This document shows, in pieces, positions 1 to 5,152 of a stretch of DNA of 5,578 bases. The number at the start of each line of letters is the position of its first letter. Positions within the stretch are counted from its first letter, which is position 1. The translations under genes and the position numbers were made by a program. Where the stretch lies: the NCBI GenBank assembly GCA_030599405.1, contig JAUVOB010000126.1, positions 1-5,578 of the forward strand. The letters are read 5' to 3'. The stretch is from Chloroflexota bacterium (lineage in GTDB: Bacteria; Chloroflexota; Anaerolineae; Promineifilales; Promineifilaceae). Under the pieces are notes generated by a model, which worked only from the letters and a program-made list of their open reading frames with translations, had not been told where the DNA came from and made no database searches.

Positions 1-314
1 AGCAACGACTGCCTGAGACGTTACAGCGTCAGGGTGGATTCATACCCGGTATCAGACCAGGAAAGAAGACAAACGATTACATCATGGCAGTCGTACGACG
101 AATAACGCTGGTAGGTGCTCTATTTCTGGGAATCATTGCGATTCTGCCGGGAATTCTACAGTTGGTTGGCCGGATATTGAACATTCCAGGTATTCAACAG
201 AGCGCAGTGGTGATAACCGGCGCCGGGTTAATTATTGTTGTCGGCGTGGTGATTGACACGATGAGGCAGCTAGAGGCGCAACTCCTGATGCGTCATTACG
301 AGAGCTTTATATAG
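1..314 (+). CDS. secY: Protein translocase channel subunit SecY, C-terminal part (5' end outside window)
   Basis: SecY is the pore-forming membrane subunit of the SecYEG protein-export channel in the cytoplasmic membrane. The visible frame starts at base 3 and gives about 103 residues to a TAG stop at 312-314. It shows the family signature GGFIPGIRPGK (from base 33), which lies in the last large cytoplasmic loop that contacts SecA or the ribosome. Two hydrophobic segments follow, at about 102-170 and 201-254, and match the last two transmembrane helices. The tail ends MRQLEAQLLMRHYESFI, a very typical SecY terminus. The ATG at base 84 is an internal Met, not a start, because the conserved loop lies upstream in the same frame. 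The next gene, adk, begins 12 nt after the stop, which is the usual neighbour. The N-terminal helices are missing only because the window begins here. Confidence 0.97.
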   Translation, partial: QRLPETLQRQGGFIPGIRPGKKTNDYIMAVVRRITLVGALFLGIIAILPGILQLVGRILNIPGIQQSAVVITGAGLIIVVGVVIDTMRQLEAQLLMRHYESFI

Positions 315-326
315 GATCCGTTTATT

Positions 327-980
327 ATGCACTTTGTCGTCTTGATGGGTGGTCCCGGCGCAGGGAAAGGAACCCAAGCGCGCCTCTTGCAGGCAGCATT
401 GGGATTACCCCAAGTTGCAAGTGGCGATCTTTTTCGCGAGCACTTTGCCAACAATACGGAATTAGGCAAATTAGCAAGGCGATATGTTGATAGAGGAGAT
501 CTGGTCCCAGACGAAGTTACTATTGCGATGATTAAAGAACGACTGTCACGTTTAGATAATGCCGGCGGAGCGATACTGGATGGGTTTCCGCGAACTATTG
601 CCCAAGCCGAGGATCTTGACCTATTGCTGGCCAATATGAACGAAAGAATCAGCGTTGTTCCCTATATTCATGTCGACTCGGATATCCTTTTGAAGAGATT
701 AGCAGGTCGGTGGACTTGTAGAGCGGAAGGGCACGTCTACCATGATTTCTTCAGCCCACCGAAAATGCCGGGGATATGCGATGTCGATGGTAGCGAACTC
801 TATCAGCGAGATGATGACACTGAAGAGACACAGAGACGGCGAATAGATGTTTATTTTAGACAGACGGCACCTCTTCTCGATTATTATCGGGAAAAAGAGT
901 TGCTAGTCGAAATTGACGGTGAGAGGTCCATCGACGATATTCAGCGAGACCTTGTAGAGGTTATTAGGAGTGTAGCCTAG
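327..980 (+). CDS. adk: Adenylate kinase (long-LID type)
   Basis: Cytoplasmic enzyme catalysing ATP + AMP = 2 ADP. The 217-residue length is normal for a long-LID Adk. Visible motifs: P-loop GGPGAGKGT (residues 8-16), AMP-binding SGDLFR (32-37) and LDGFPR (84-89), the LID from about R128 to R161, QRDDD (160-164), and RRR plus Y/F-x-x-QT (170-180). At the four metal positions of the LID the residues are C131, E134, C151 and D154, rather than four Cys or the metal-free H/S/D/T pattern; H136 is next to the second position. The ATG is preceded by a weak AGGA (313-316) that overlaps the secY stop, 10 nt upstream, so translation may be partly coupled to secY. The stop codon lies inside a 16-bp palindrome. 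The next gene is rpmJ, with no map or infA between. Confidence 0.97.
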   Translation: MHFVVLMGGPGAGKGTQARLLQAALGLPQVASGDLFREHFANNTELGKLARRYVDRGDLVPDEVTIAMIKERLSRLDNAGGAILDGFPRTIAQAEDLDLLLANMNERISVVPYIHVDSDILLKRLAGRWTCRAEGHVYHDFFSPPKMPGICDVDGSELYQRDDDTEETQRRRIDVYFRQTAPLLDYYREKELLVEIDGERSIDDIQRDLVEVIRSVA

Positions 981-986
981 GCTACA
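971..986. repeat. 16-bp perfect palindrome over the adk stop codon
   Basis: The bases TGTAGCCTAGGCTACA are their own reverse complement, centred between 978 and 979 inside the adk TAG stop (978-980). As RNA this could form a 6-bp stem (TGTAGC with GCTACA) closed by a CTAG tetraloop. No T-run follows, so it is not a standard terminator. It could hinder ribosomes at the end of adk, be a processing site, or be chance. The self-complementarity is seen directly; any role is inference. Confidence 0.6.
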
Positions 987-1017
987 TGGTAATCTCCACT
1001 GTAATTGGAGTGGTAAC

Positions 1018-1131
1018 ATGAAAGTATCATCATCGGTAAAGCGGCGTTGTCCCAAGTGTAAAGTGGTTAAGCGCAGGGGTGTTGTCCGGGTGATTTGTGA
1101 AAACCCGAATCACAAACAGCGCCAGGGATAA
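1018..1131 (+). CDS. rpmJ: 50S ribosomal protein L36 (zinc-binding form)
   Basis: L36 is the smallest large-subunit protein and stabilises 23S rRNA structure late in 50S assembly. The frame is 37 codons: it starts [15 protein letters not shown] and ends with TAA at 1129-1131, the exact usual family length. The four metal ligands of the classic C+ form are present: C11, C14, C27 and H32. A GGAG at 1007-1010, 7 nt before the ATG, is the ribosome-binding site; it can also pair with CTCCA (994-998) in a short hairpin. L36 normally sits between infA and rpsM; here it directly follows adk with a 37-nt gap. The full zinc-ligand set suggests the gene is not an alternative zinc-free paralogue used under zinc starvation. 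Confidence 0.96.
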   Translation: MKVSSSVKRRCPKCKVVKRRGVVRVICENPNHKQRQG

Positions 1132-1200
1132 ATGACTGAAGCGACGCGTCAGGTTGTTGACGAACGGAACGAAATCGTCTGTCGCGTGAGCGTGAGATAG
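1132..1200 (+). other. Possible 22-codon open frame between rpmJ and rpsM
   Basis: An ATG touches the rpmJ stop (TAAATG) and opens a 22-residue frame, MTEATRQVVDERNEIVCRVSVR, that ends with TAG at 1198-1200. No good Shine-Dalgarno precedes it; an AGGGA lies at about 1124-1128 inside rpmJ, only 3 nt away. Reinitiation after rpmJ is conceivable. I do not recognise the peptide. It falls in a stretch with strong inverted repeats, and 22 open codons can easily arise by chance, so a structured leader is the more likely explanation. A faint similarity to the VVE...FRVEL stretch of IF-1 is probably coincidental. Confidence 0.12.
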
Positions 1201-1209
1201 GGAGAAAAG
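1132..1209 (+). promoter_or_regulatory. Structured rpmJ-rpsM spacer, candidate leader of the S13-S11-S4 genes
   Basis: This 78-nt spacer holds several inverted repeats. CGTCA (1147-1151) pairs with TGACG (1158-1162) across a 6-nt loop. GACGA (1159-1163) pairs with TCGTC (1175-1179), which excludes the first hairpin. GCGAC (1141-1145) pairs with GTCGC (1181-1185) and could enclose either one. CGTGAG is repeated in tandem at 1185-1196. In gamma-proteobacteria, S4 represses the alpha operon by binding a pseudoknot just upstream of rpsM, so this is the right place for such control, but no known S4 motif is recognised here. The spacer is also an open frame of 22 codons (1132-1200) starting directly after the rpmJ stop. 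The rpsM ribosome-binding site GGGAGA lies at 1200-1205. Regulation is inference. Confidence 0.35.
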
Positions 1210-1596
1210 ATGGCTCGTATTGCAGGTGTAGATATTCCGCGAGATAAAAGAGTAGAGATTAGTTTGACCTATATTTACGGTATAGGTCGTTCGAGCAGTC
1301 AGAAGATGCTTAGCATGGCCGAAGTCAGTCCTGACACCAGGGTTAAGGATCTCTCAGAAGCGGAAGTCTCTCGACTGCGCCAGATGATTGATCAAGAGCT
1401 CGTGGTCGAGGGTGAGTTACGCCGCCAGAGACACATGAATATTAAGAGATTAACTGAGATTGGTTGCTACAGAGGTCAACGACATCGTCGTGGGCTTCCG
1501 GTGCATGGGCAACGAACGCGAACAAACGCCCGCACTCGCAAAGGACCGAAGAAGACCGTTGCCGGTCGTGGTCGTCGCCGCGGGGCTAAGAAGTAG
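1210..1596 (+). CDS. rpsM: 30S ribosomal protein S13
   Basis: S13 sits in the head of the small subunit, binds the 3' domain of 16S rRNA, forms bridges to the 50S subunit, and its C-terminal tail reaches the P-site tRNA. The 128-residue product begins [26 protein letters not shown], the hallmark S13 N-terminus with its helix-two-turn-helix region (about 12-48). It carries the signature [19 protein letters not shown] (85-103) followed by TNARTRKG. The C-terminus continues as an Arg/Lys-rich [10 protein letters not shown], slightly longer than the common ending after VAG. The ATG has GGGAGA 4 nt upstream (GGAG at 1201-1204). rpsK follows after 29 nt. The basic tail is a normal variable part of the family. 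Confidence 0.98.
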   Translation: MARIAGVDIPRDKRVEISLTYIYGIGRSSSQKMLSMAEVSPDTRVKDLSEAEVSRLRQMIDQELVVEGELRRQRHMNIKRLTEIGCYRGQRHRRGLPVHGQRTRTNARTRKGPKKTVAGRGRRRGAKK

Positions 1597-1625
1597 AACA
1601 TCTAGAATATTTTTCAGGAGAGATT

Positions 1626-2015
1626 ATGGGCAGAAGAAGTCAATCCGGTTCGCGCAGAACAAAGAAGAACATACCAAGTGGTGTAGTGCACATTTACGCT
1701 ACATTCAATAACACTATTGTCACGGTCACGGATTTAGATGGCAACACAATCTCGTGGGCGAGTGGTGGAAGCACTGGCTTTAGAGGTTCACGTAAAAGCA
1801 CGCCTTATGCTGCCAGACTGGCCAGTCAGAACGCTGTACGGGCCGCGATGGATAATGGCTTGCAGGAAGCTGAAATTGTCGTGAAAGGTCCGGGTCCTGG
1901 ACGAGAGGCTGCAATCAGGGCCCTTAGTGGGCTCGGCGTGCAAATTCGTTCGATCAGCGATGTGACGTCCGTACCGCATAACGGTTGCCGTCCTCCGAAG
2001 AAACGGCGCGTTTAA
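1626..2015 (+). CDS. rpsK: 30S ribosomal protein S11
   Basis: S11 lies on the platform of the 30S subunit, contacts 16S rRNA helices around the mRNA exit side and forms part of the binding region for mRNA/Shine-Dalgarno helix. The 129-residue length is typical. Conserved stretches seen: [16 protein letters not shown] (21-36), [20 protein letters not shown] (44-63), [15 protein letters not shown] (86-100) and the invariant-type ending [18 protein letters not shown] (112-129). The ATG is preceded by GGAG (1617-1620) at 5 nt spacing, and the N-terminal Arg/Lys-rich extension is usual. It follows rpsM by 29 nt and is separated from rpsD by a 100-nt spacer. No anomalies in the protein were seen. 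Confidence 0.98.
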   Translation: MGRRSQSGSRRTKKNIPSGVVHIYATFNNTIVTVTDLDGNTISWASGGSTGFRGSRKSTPYAARLASQNAVRAAMDNGLQEAEIVVKGPGPGREAAIRALSGLGVQIRSISDVTSVPHNGCRPPKKRRV

Positions 2016-2115
2016 TTGATTAGATTTGGTTTTATTCGAGTAGATGCGAATGAGGGAAGAAAGGTTGCCAAGCCCGTAAACCTCTCGCGCATATTGAAAC
2101 TATTGGAGGCATAAA
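2016..2115 (+). promoter_or_regulatory. 100-nt structured spacer upstream of rpsD
   Basis: The gap is long for a ribosomal-protein cluster and is rich in complementary segments. GCGA (2046-2049) and GAGG (2052-2055) can pair with CCTC (2081-2084) and TCGC (2085-2088) to form an 8-bp stem with a 2-nt bulge. Inside it, GGTT (2063-2066) can pair with AGCC (2071-2074) including one G-U. An alternative outer pairing is ATGCG (2044-2048) with CGCAT (2088-2092). The CCTC segment is also complementary to the rpsD Shine-Dalgarno GAGG (2106-2109), so the upstream stem would keep that site open. S4 represses its own synthesis in well-studied bacteria, which makes this a reasonable place for autoregulation. 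The pairings are seen; regulation is inferred. No good promoter was found. Confidence 0.35.
2105..2109 (+). promoter_or_regulatory. Ribosome-binding site fixing the TTG start of rpsD
   Basis: GGAGG lies 6 nt before TTG 2116-2118, a near-ideal spacing. No in-frame ATG or GTG is available at the conserved S4 N-terminus ARYTGPVC, so this strong site decides the TTG start. Confidence 0.85.
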
Positions 2116-2754
2116 TTGGCAAGATATACAGGACCAGTTTGTAAACTTTGTCGCCGAGAAGGCGAGAAATTGTTTCTCAAAGGGTCGCGGTGTCTTACCC
2201 CTAAATGTGCGATAGAAAGGCGCTCTTACCCACCTGGTCAACACGGTCGGGAGAGCCAGTATCGCAGGCGTAGGCCATCTGACTATTTACTACAGCTGCG
2301 CGAAAAGCAGAAAATGCGCCGCATTTATGGCGTTTACGAGCGTCAATTCAGCAATTATTTCAGAAAAGCTGAGCAAAGGGCCGGACTTACCGGAACCAAT
2401 CTGTTGATTCTATTGGAAAGTAGGATGGACAATGTTGTGTACCGGCTAGGTTTTGCTGATTCTCGTTCCCAGGCGCGCCAGTTGATTCTTCACGGGCATG
2501 TCATGCTAAACGGTAGGAAGACTAATATTCCTTCTGCTTTGGTATCGGCCGGTGATAGCTTATCGGTTCGCCCTGAGAGCACTAGGCTAACATATTTTAA
2601 GACGCTCAAACAAGAGCTGGACGATAGACGTGTGCCTGGTTGGCTTTATCTTGATACCAATAACATGGCAGCCACCGTATCTCATCTGCCGACACGCGAA
2701 GACATTGACGTATCTTTAAACGAGCAGCTTATTGTCGAATACTACTCTCGTTAG
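2116..2754 (+). CDS. rpsD: 30S ribosomal protein S4 (zinc-ligand form)
   Basis: S4 is a primary 16S rRNA binder that nucleates assembly of the 5' domain and, with S5, affects decoding accuracy; in several bacteria it also represses its own operon. The product is 212 residues, starts at TTG, and reads [23 protein letters not shown]. Four cysteines, C9, C12, C26 and C31, match the zinc-site positions of the thermophile-type S4. RRPSDY (52-57) and [12 protein letters not shown] (61-72) are conserved. The S4 RNA-binding domain spans about 103-167 ([22 protein letters not shown] is the core). The end, [12 protein letters not shown], is the standard family terminus. It is preceded by a 100-nt structured spacer and followed by an 84-nt spacer before rpoA. 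Confidence 0.98.
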   Translation: MARYTGPVCKLCRREGEKLFLKGSRCLTPKCAIERRSYPPGQHGRESQYRRRRPSDYLLQLREKQKMRRIYGVYERQFSNYFRKAEQRAGLTGTNLLILLESRMDNVVYRLGFADSRSQARQLILHGHVMLNGRKTNIPSALVSAGDSLSVRPESTRLTYFKTLKQELDDRRVPGWLYLDTNNMAATVSHLPTREDIDVSLNEQLIVEYYSR

Positions 2755-2763
2755 GCGTATTTG

Positions 2764-2790
2764 GCGCACTATCCATTCGTGATGCTGCGC
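2764..2790 (+). other. Weak inverted repeat in the rpsD-rpoA spacer
   Basis: GCGCA (2764-2768) and TGCGC (2786-2790) are complementary, and an inner ATC/GAT pair (2771-2773 with 2781-2783) would extend the stem past a 2x2 internal loop, leaving a 7-nt apical loop. No T-run follows, so it is not an intrinsic terminator. It could be an mRNA structure or processing site, or chance. Apart from this and the rpoA ribosome-binding site, the 84-nt spacer (2755-2838) shows nothing I can support. Confidence 0.25.
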
Positions 2791-2824
2791 GATTGCAATT
2801 TGCTGTGATGTTTCTTATTCCGTT

Positions 2825-2831
2825 GGGGAGG
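2825..2831 (+). promoter_or_regulatory. Strong ribosome-binding site for the TTG start of rpoA
   Basis: GGGGAGG ends 7 nt before TTG 2839-2841. The next in-frame ATG (2884) would remove the conserved LVLPNIE segment of the alpha N-terminus and has no comparable site, which supports the TTG start. Confidence 0.85.
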
Positions 2832-2838
2832 TAAAACC

Positions 2839-3825
2839 TTGACGATAACAAATCTTGTTTTGCCAAATATCGAAAGTACGGCCATGTCTCGTAAGTACGC
2901 CAAGTTCTTGATCGGACCGCTTGAGCGAGGTTATGGAACGACAATAGGTAATTCCTTGCGTCGTGTTTTATTGGCGTCTCTTCCAGGCGCCTCGATCACA
3001 TCGATACGTGTTACCGATGTTCCCCATGAATTCTCGGCCATACCTCATGTGCGCGAAGATATGATGGAGTTCATCTTACAGGTTAAGCAGATAAGGCTTA
3101 AAATTCACGATATCGATAGTGCTCGTTTGCGAATCGAAGTGCGAGGCGCCGGCGTCGTAACGGCGGCCGACATTATCGCACCATCCGAAGTGGAGATTAT
3201 TAATCCCGATCTTTACTTGTTTACCGTAGATTCAGACGATGCACTTCTAGAAATAGAGATGACCGCCGAATCTGGTCGAGGTTACTCTCCGGCCGAGGAA
3301 CGCGGGCGATTACCGCTTGGTGAACTACCGGTCGACGCCTTGTATAGTCCTATCCAGCAAGTTGGATACGAGGTCGAAAAAACCCGTGTAGGTCAGGTTG
3401 CGGATTATGACCGCATCGTCATGGAGATCTGGACCGATGGCAGTATTAAGCCCGAAGAGGCTCTTGCTCAATCAGCCCAGATTATGGTCCAGCATTTGAG
3501 ACCCGTTGCGGGCATCAGCGAAGAAAGCTTGTTGCCTGTCGAACCTGTTGAGGTAGAAGAAGCGATTCCCAATGAGGTATACGATACACCCATTGAACAG
3601 CTTGACCTCAGCGTGCGCGTCTTCAATTCCTTGAAGAGAACAGGCATCACCAAAGTAGGTGAATTGCTTGACATGCTTGAGAAGGGTGAAGAGACGATGC
3701 TTGCCATTCGTAACTTTGGCGAGAAATCCTTGCATGAGCTTAAAGCTCAGCTAATGGAGAAAGGTTATCTCGAGGACGAGATCAGCGCTGAAGAAGAAGT
3801 GGTAGAAGTAGAAACAGAAGACTAG
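2839..3825 (+). CDS. rpoA: DNA-directed RNA polymerase subunit alpha
   Basis: Alpha dimerises to seed RNA polymerase assembly, and its C-terminal domain binds UP-element DNA and activators. The 328-residue length is normal. The N-terminal domain (about 1-225) contains GPLERGYGTTIGNSLRRVLLASLPGA (26-51), the dimerisation/beta-binding core, then EFSAIPHVREDMMEFILQVKQ (64-84) and VGYEVEKTRVG (175-185). An acidic linker (about 226-250) leads to the C-terminal domain (251-312). There R260, N263, G294, K296 and S297 sit where E. coli has the DNA-contacting R265, N268, G296, K298 and S299. A Glu-rich tail of about 15 residues ends the protein. The start is TTG behind a strong GGGGAGG. It is followed by rplQ after a 73-nt spacer holding an 8-bp inverted repeat, as in most bacterial alpha operons by order. 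Confidence 0.98.
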   Translation: MTITNLVLPNIESTAMSRKYAKFLIGPLERGYGTTIGNSLRRVLLASLPGASITSIRVTDVPHEFSAIPHVREDMMEFILQVKQIRLKIHDIDSARLRIEVRGAGVVTAADIIAPSEVEIINPDLYLFTVDSDDALLEIEMTAESGRGYSPAEERGRLPLGELPVDALYSPIQQVGYEVEKTRVGQVADYDRIVMEIWTDGSIKPEEALAQSAQIMVQHLRPVAGISEESLLPVEPVEVEEAIPNEVYDTPIEQLDLSVRVFNSLKRTGITKVGELLDMLEKGEETMLAIRNFGEKSLHELKAQLMEKGYLEDEISAEEEVVEVETED

Positions 3826-3835
3826 AGTAGCGGAA

Positions 3836-3866
3836 TTATCCCTGTCTTCTTACGGTTAAGGGATAA
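3836..3866 (+). other. 8-bp inverted repeat (hairpin) between rpoA and rplQ
   Basis: TTATCCCT (3836-3843) and AGGGATAA (3859-3866) are perfect reverse complements separated by a 15-nt loop. The hairpin begins 11 nt after the rpoA stop and ends 32 nt before the rplQ ATG. It lacks a following T-run, so full termination is unlikely. A processing, stability or partial-attenuation signal that adjusts rplQ against rpoA is possible. The repeat itself is certain; its role is not known. Confidence 0.55.
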
Positions 3867-3887
3867 CGCTGCAGGCAACATAATGAC

Positions 3888-3891
3888 GAGG
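3888..3891 (+). promoter_or_regulatory. Ribosome-binding site choosing the ATG start of rplQ
   Basis: GAGG ends 7 nt before ATG 3899. A TTG two codons upstream (3893) would be only 1 nt from it, and the protein family starts MRHRV, so the ATG at 3899 is chosen. Confidence 0.8.
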
Positions 3892-3898
3892 ATTGATT

Positions 3899-4327
3899 AT
3901 GCGACATAGGGTACACGGCCGCAGACTAAGCCGGGATTCAAGCCATCGAAAGGCTCTCAGAAGAAATATGATCTCGGACTTGATTTGCCATGAGCAAATT
4001 CTTACAACTAGAGCGAAAGCCCGGATGCTTCGACCTGCCGCGGAGAAAGTGATAACAATTGCGAAGCGAGGATTGGCTGCTGGGGTGGATAATCCGGCGG
4101 CTGAAGTTCATGCGCGCAGACATGCGGCGACACGCGTCGCCCGATTCAAGACGATTGAAGACGAAGACGGCGACCTTTATGACATCGATGTCGTGCAGAA
4201 GTTGTTCTCGGATATCGCACCTAGATACACTGATCGACCAGGTGGTTATACGCGATTAGTGAAAACAGGAAAGCGGCCTGGTGACAACGCTGAGATGGCT
4301 GTGCTTATGTTAGTTGAGGATGAGTAA
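3899..4327 (+). CDS. rplQ: 50S ribosomal protein L17, with two extra internal segments
   Basis: L17 lies near the peptide exit tunnel side of the 50S subunit and binds 23S rRNA. The product is 142 residues and begins MRHRVHGRRLSRDSSHRKALRRNM, the classic L17 start. Conserved features are EQILTTRAKA (32-41), EKVITIAKRG (49-58), HARRHA (71-76), VVQKLFSDIAPRYTDRPGGYTRLVKTGKRPGDNAEM (98-133). The common core is about 117 residues; the excess is in two places. About 10 residues (LAAGVDNPAAE) come between KRG and HARR, and about 13 acidic residues (around FKTIEDEDGDLYD, 83-95) come before the VV-KLF helix. The frame is unbroken on both sides, so these look like true loop insertions. It lies between rpoA and truA, with structured spacers on both sides. 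Confidence 0.97.
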   Translation: MRHRVHGRRLSRDSSHRKALRRNMISDLICHEQILTTRAKARMLRPAAEKVITIAKRGLAAGVDNPAAEVHARRHAATRVARFKTIEDEDGDLYDIDVVQKLFSDIAPRYTDRPGGYTRLVKTGKRPGDNAEMAVLMLVEDE

Positions 4328-4336
4328 TCGGCCGTA

Positions 4337-4368
4337 AACATCGACCTGATTCTTCGGCGATCGGTGTT
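4337..4368 (+). other. Inverted repeat between rplQ and truA
   Basis: AACATCGA (4337-4344) can pair with TCGGTGTT (4361-4368) as an 8-bp RNA stem containing one G-U pair, with a 16-nt loop. It starts 9 nt after the rplQ stop and ends 31 nt before the truA ATG. There is no T-run after it, so a standard terminator is not supported. The spacing relative to the flanking genes is close to that of the hairpin in the rpoA-rplQ gap. The function is unknown. Confidence 0.4.
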
Positions 4369-4399
4369 AGATAGGTAATCATTCTCGAAAGAGTATTCA

Positions 4400-5149
4400 A
4401 TGCGATATTGTGCCAAAGTTGAGTACGACGGCACAGGTTACTATGGCTTTCAACGGCAGCGAGAAGAGCCAACAATTCAGTCCGAACTTGAACAAGCTAT
4501 AGCCGAAGTCTCCGGAAGCAAGATTACGATTGTTTATGCAGGACGGACAGATTCAGGTGTCCATGCATTCGGTCAGGTGATTGCATTCGATCTCGATTGG
4601 CATCATACAGTAGACGATTTGCATAGAGCGCTAAATGCTAGACTTCCGAAGACGATTGCGCTGAAGACATTGAACGCGGCGCGACAGGATTTCCATCCAA
4701 GATACGACGCGCAAAAACGTGTTTACGAGTACAACATTTACAACTATCCGGTGCGCAGCCCGCACTGCCGATTACATAGCTGGCACATCAAACGCCCGTT
4801 GGACGTTGGCGCAATGAATAACGCGGCGCAATTAATTATGGGTGTGCATGATTTTTCAACTTTTGGGCAACCACCGCAGGGTACGAACACTGTTCGAGAG
4901 GTGTTCAACTCTCAGTGGCGGCGAGTTGACGATCTGATCATCTTCAACATCGTCGCCAACGCGTATCTAAAAAGGATGGTCCGAAGCCTGGTTGGTACAT
5001 TAAAAGCTGTCGGCGATGGATCATGGACAATAAAAGATTTTGAGCGGGCGTTTCTCGCCAAGAATCGAAATCACGCAGGACAAACTGCACCGGCATGTGG
5101 GCTTTTCCTAATGTCGGTGTCCTATGAAGAGGTAAAGCTAGGAGATTAG
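4400..5149 (+). CDS. truA: tRNA pseudouridine(38-40) synthase TruA
   Basis: TruA converts uridines at positions 38-40 in the anticodon arm of many tRNAs to pseudouridine, which helps keep the reading frame. The 249-residue length is usual. The N-terminus MRYCAKVEYDGTGYYGFQRQ is the family opening (YDGTxYxGFQ). The catalytic loop is AGRTDSGVHAFGQV (47-60), with D51 the nucleophilic aspartate. The conserved tyrosine lies in KRVYEYNIYN (106-115), Y109. Other family features are HDFSTFG (150-156), YLKRMVRSLVGTL (189-201) and the C-terminal APACGLFLMSVSYEE. The ATG has only a weak GAAAGAG (4387-4393) upstream, unlike the strong sites of its ribosomal neighbours, consistent with a lower need for this enzyme. 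Its stop is 3 nt before rplM, so these two are tightly linked. Confidence 0.97.
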   Translation: MRYCAKVEYDGTGYYGFQRQREEPTIQSELEQAIAEVSGSKITIVYAGRTDSGVHAFGQVIAFDLDWHHTVDDLHRALNARLPKTIALKTLNAARQDFHPRYDAQKRVYEYNIYNYPVRSPHCRLHSWHIKRPLDVGAMNNAAQLIMGVHDFSTFGQPPQGTNTVREVFNSQWRRVDDLIIFNIVANAYLKRMVRSLVGTLKAVGDGSWTIKDFERAFLAKNRNHAGQTAPACGLFLMSVSYEEVKLGD

Positions 5150-5152
5150 AGG

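Noticed and set aside
84..314. Separate 76-residue membrane protein starting at ATG 84
   Set aside because: The same frame continues upstream into the conserved SecY loop GGFIPGIRPGK, so this is the C-terminus of SecY.
1132..1200. Fossil of infA, from a faint match of QVVDERNEIVCRV to the IF-1 segment VVExxxNxxFRV
   Set aside because: Only a few residues match in 22 codons, and the position is downstream of rpmJ, whereas infA normally lies upstream. Most likely coincidence.
1460..1711. 83-codon + strand frame bridging rpsM and rpsK
   Set aside because: It runs in another frame through the conserved S13 end and S11 start; its protein looks like a frame-shifted product of basic ribosomal genes.
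2793..2821. Possible promoter before rpoA: TTGCAA, 17-nt spacer, TATTCC
   Set aside because: The -10 match is only three of six bases and the region lies inside an evident operon, so support is too weak.
3472..3735. Open frames on the - strand within rpoA (87 and 79 codons)
   Set aside because: They lie opposite a highly conserved rpoA coding frame, have no recognisable product, and no fitting ribosome-binding site was noted. They are shadows.
3836..3866. Intrinsic terminator between rpoA and rplQ
   Set aside because: The stem is AT-containing with a 15-nt loop and no T-run follows; rplQ is expected to be co-transcribed.
3859..3867. AGGGATAAC, resembling part of the I-SceI homing endonuclease site
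   Set aside because: Only nine bases are shared with an 18-bp site, and there is no intron or endonuclease gene nearby. Chance match.
3879..3884. CATAAT as a -10 box before rplQ
   Set aside because: No acceptable -35 element is found at 16-18 nt upstream.
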